Below, one piece after another: positions 63,754-64,000 of a stretch of 64,000 nt of DNA; positions within the stretch are counted from its first letter, which is position 1; each line of letters starts with the position of its first letter. The position numbers and the translations under genes are program-made. The stretch covers positions 45,762,094 to 45,826,093 of the forward strand of contig CM067306.1 in the NCBI GenBank assembly GCA_034231615.1, written 5' to 3'. Under the pieces are notes generated by a model, which searched no databases, was not told where the DNA came from, and saw nothing but the letters and a program-made list of their open reading frames with translations. This stretch comes from Meghimatium bilineatum. Taxonomy: Eukaryota; Mollusca; Gastropoda; Stylommatophora; Philomycidae.

Positions 63754-64000
63754 GTGTATTGCAGTTTAGTACGTCAGAACTCGTTGTATTCTGGCATATT
63801 ACTCACAAATTCATTGTACTGAAGCTTACTACACTAGAGTTGAGTATATTCTGGCCCATTACACATGATTTCGTTGTATTGCAGCTTCATACGTCAGAAC
63901 ACTTGCGTATTACACACGAATTGGGTGTACTGCAGTTTAGTACGCCAAAACTTGTTGTATTCTGGAATATTACTCACAAATTCATTGTACTGAAGCTTAC
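63754..64000 (+). repeat. Partial module, cut by the window end
   Basis: One complete L (63,754-63,924) and the first 76 bp of a second L, matching the start of a right-type 9-mer. Confidence 0.88.

Larger units (their letters stand above)
1..64000 (+). repeat. Satellite DNA array, 171/159-bp monomers with nested higher-order repeats
   Basis: Every base belongs to a head-to-tail array of about 386 monomers, roughly 263 long (L, ~171 bp) and 123 short (S, ~159 bp). Monomer-by-monomer addition accounts for module lengths exactly, so no unique or foreign sequence remains. All monomers read in the same orientation, and the array is cut at both window ends. The likely role is structural (centromeric, pericentromeric or other heterochromatin), inferred from size and organisation only. 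The family is not one I recognise, and it does not resemble primate alpha satellite in sequence despite the equal length. There is no stretch over 300 bases outside the repeat. Confidence 0.97.

Noticed and set aside
1-64000. CRISPR array (about 30-bp repeats at regular spacing)
   Set aside because: The intervals between 30-bp units are themselves homologous 30-bp units, not unique spacers. There is no leader or cas gene, and the repeats are too diverged from each other.
1-64000. Primate alpha satellite, because of the 171-bp monomer
   Set aside because: I see no similarity to alpha-satellite sequence and no canonical CENP-B box. The six 30-bp sub-repeat structure is not a feature of alpha monomers. 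The length match alone is not evidence of identity.
1-64000. Splice-acceptor-like TATTGCAG strings as introns
   Set aside because: They are the start of A and E1 sub-repeats, occur hundreds of times, and lack pyrimidine tracts and matching donors in any gene context.

Overview
The whole 64 kb window is satellite DNA. I found no credible protein-coding gene, RNA gene, transposable element or unique sequence. About 386 head-to-tail monomers, all in the same orientation, fill it from the first base to the last, and both ends are cut inside the array. The sequence is about 37% GC (hand count on a consensus monomer). An array this long and homogenised, with higher-order structure, points to a nuclear eukaryotic chromosome, probably pericentromeric, centromeric or other constitutive heterochromatin, resolved by long-read assembly. 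I cannot name the species. The 171-bp monomer equals primate alpha satellite in length, but I see no resemblance to it in sequence.

Monomers. There are two families. The long monomer L is 171 bp (165-171) and is built from six sub-repeats of about 30 bp: A, B, C, D and E1 of 30 bp each, and E2 of 21 bp, which looks like a sub-repeat that lost its first 9 bp. The short monomer S is about 159 bp (145-160) and has shortened D, E1 and E2 parts. S occurs in four subtypes: Sa (contains GCTGATCAC), Sb (AAATATGGTATG), Sc (AAATATGTATG) and Sd (31-bp A part with TTTAAGTACACC). I count about 263 L and 123 S. S never directly follows S.

Higher-order repeats (HORs). Cutting after every Sc monomer gives 50 modules plus a terminal fragment, and the monomer lengths add up exactly to each module length. 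The main unit is a 9-mer LLLLSLSLS of 1,492 bp (left half) or 1,495 bp (right half). It equals a 5-mer LLLLS (~840 bp) plus a 4-mer LSLS (~655 bp), both of which also occur alone. Left and right 9-mers differ in the order of their internal S-L pairs.

Layout. 1-7,636: irregular mosaic with both left-type and right-type variants. 7,637-12,112: three 1,492-bp 9-mers. 8,318-18,612 and 18,613-28,907: a 10,295-bp super-unit twice in tandem (about 0.1% different by eye), with the start of a third copy to about 29,868. 29,722-33,229: Sd-containing 5-mer zone (841-bp unit). 33,230-38,881: right-type 9-mers and 4-mers. 38,882-43,514 and 43,515-48,147: a 4,633-bp block twice in tandem. 48,148-61,356: a second copy of 28,567-42,920 that differs by gain or loss of whole monomers or HOR modules. 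61,357-64,000: scrambled right-type modules.

The window therefore shows tandem structure nested at about 30 bp, 171/159 bp, 0.65-1.5 kb, 4.6 kb, 10.3 kb and about 20 kb. Open reading frames up to 400 codons exist only because 30 and 171 are multiples of three. They are broken by fixed stops and frameshifting indels and are not annotated as genes.
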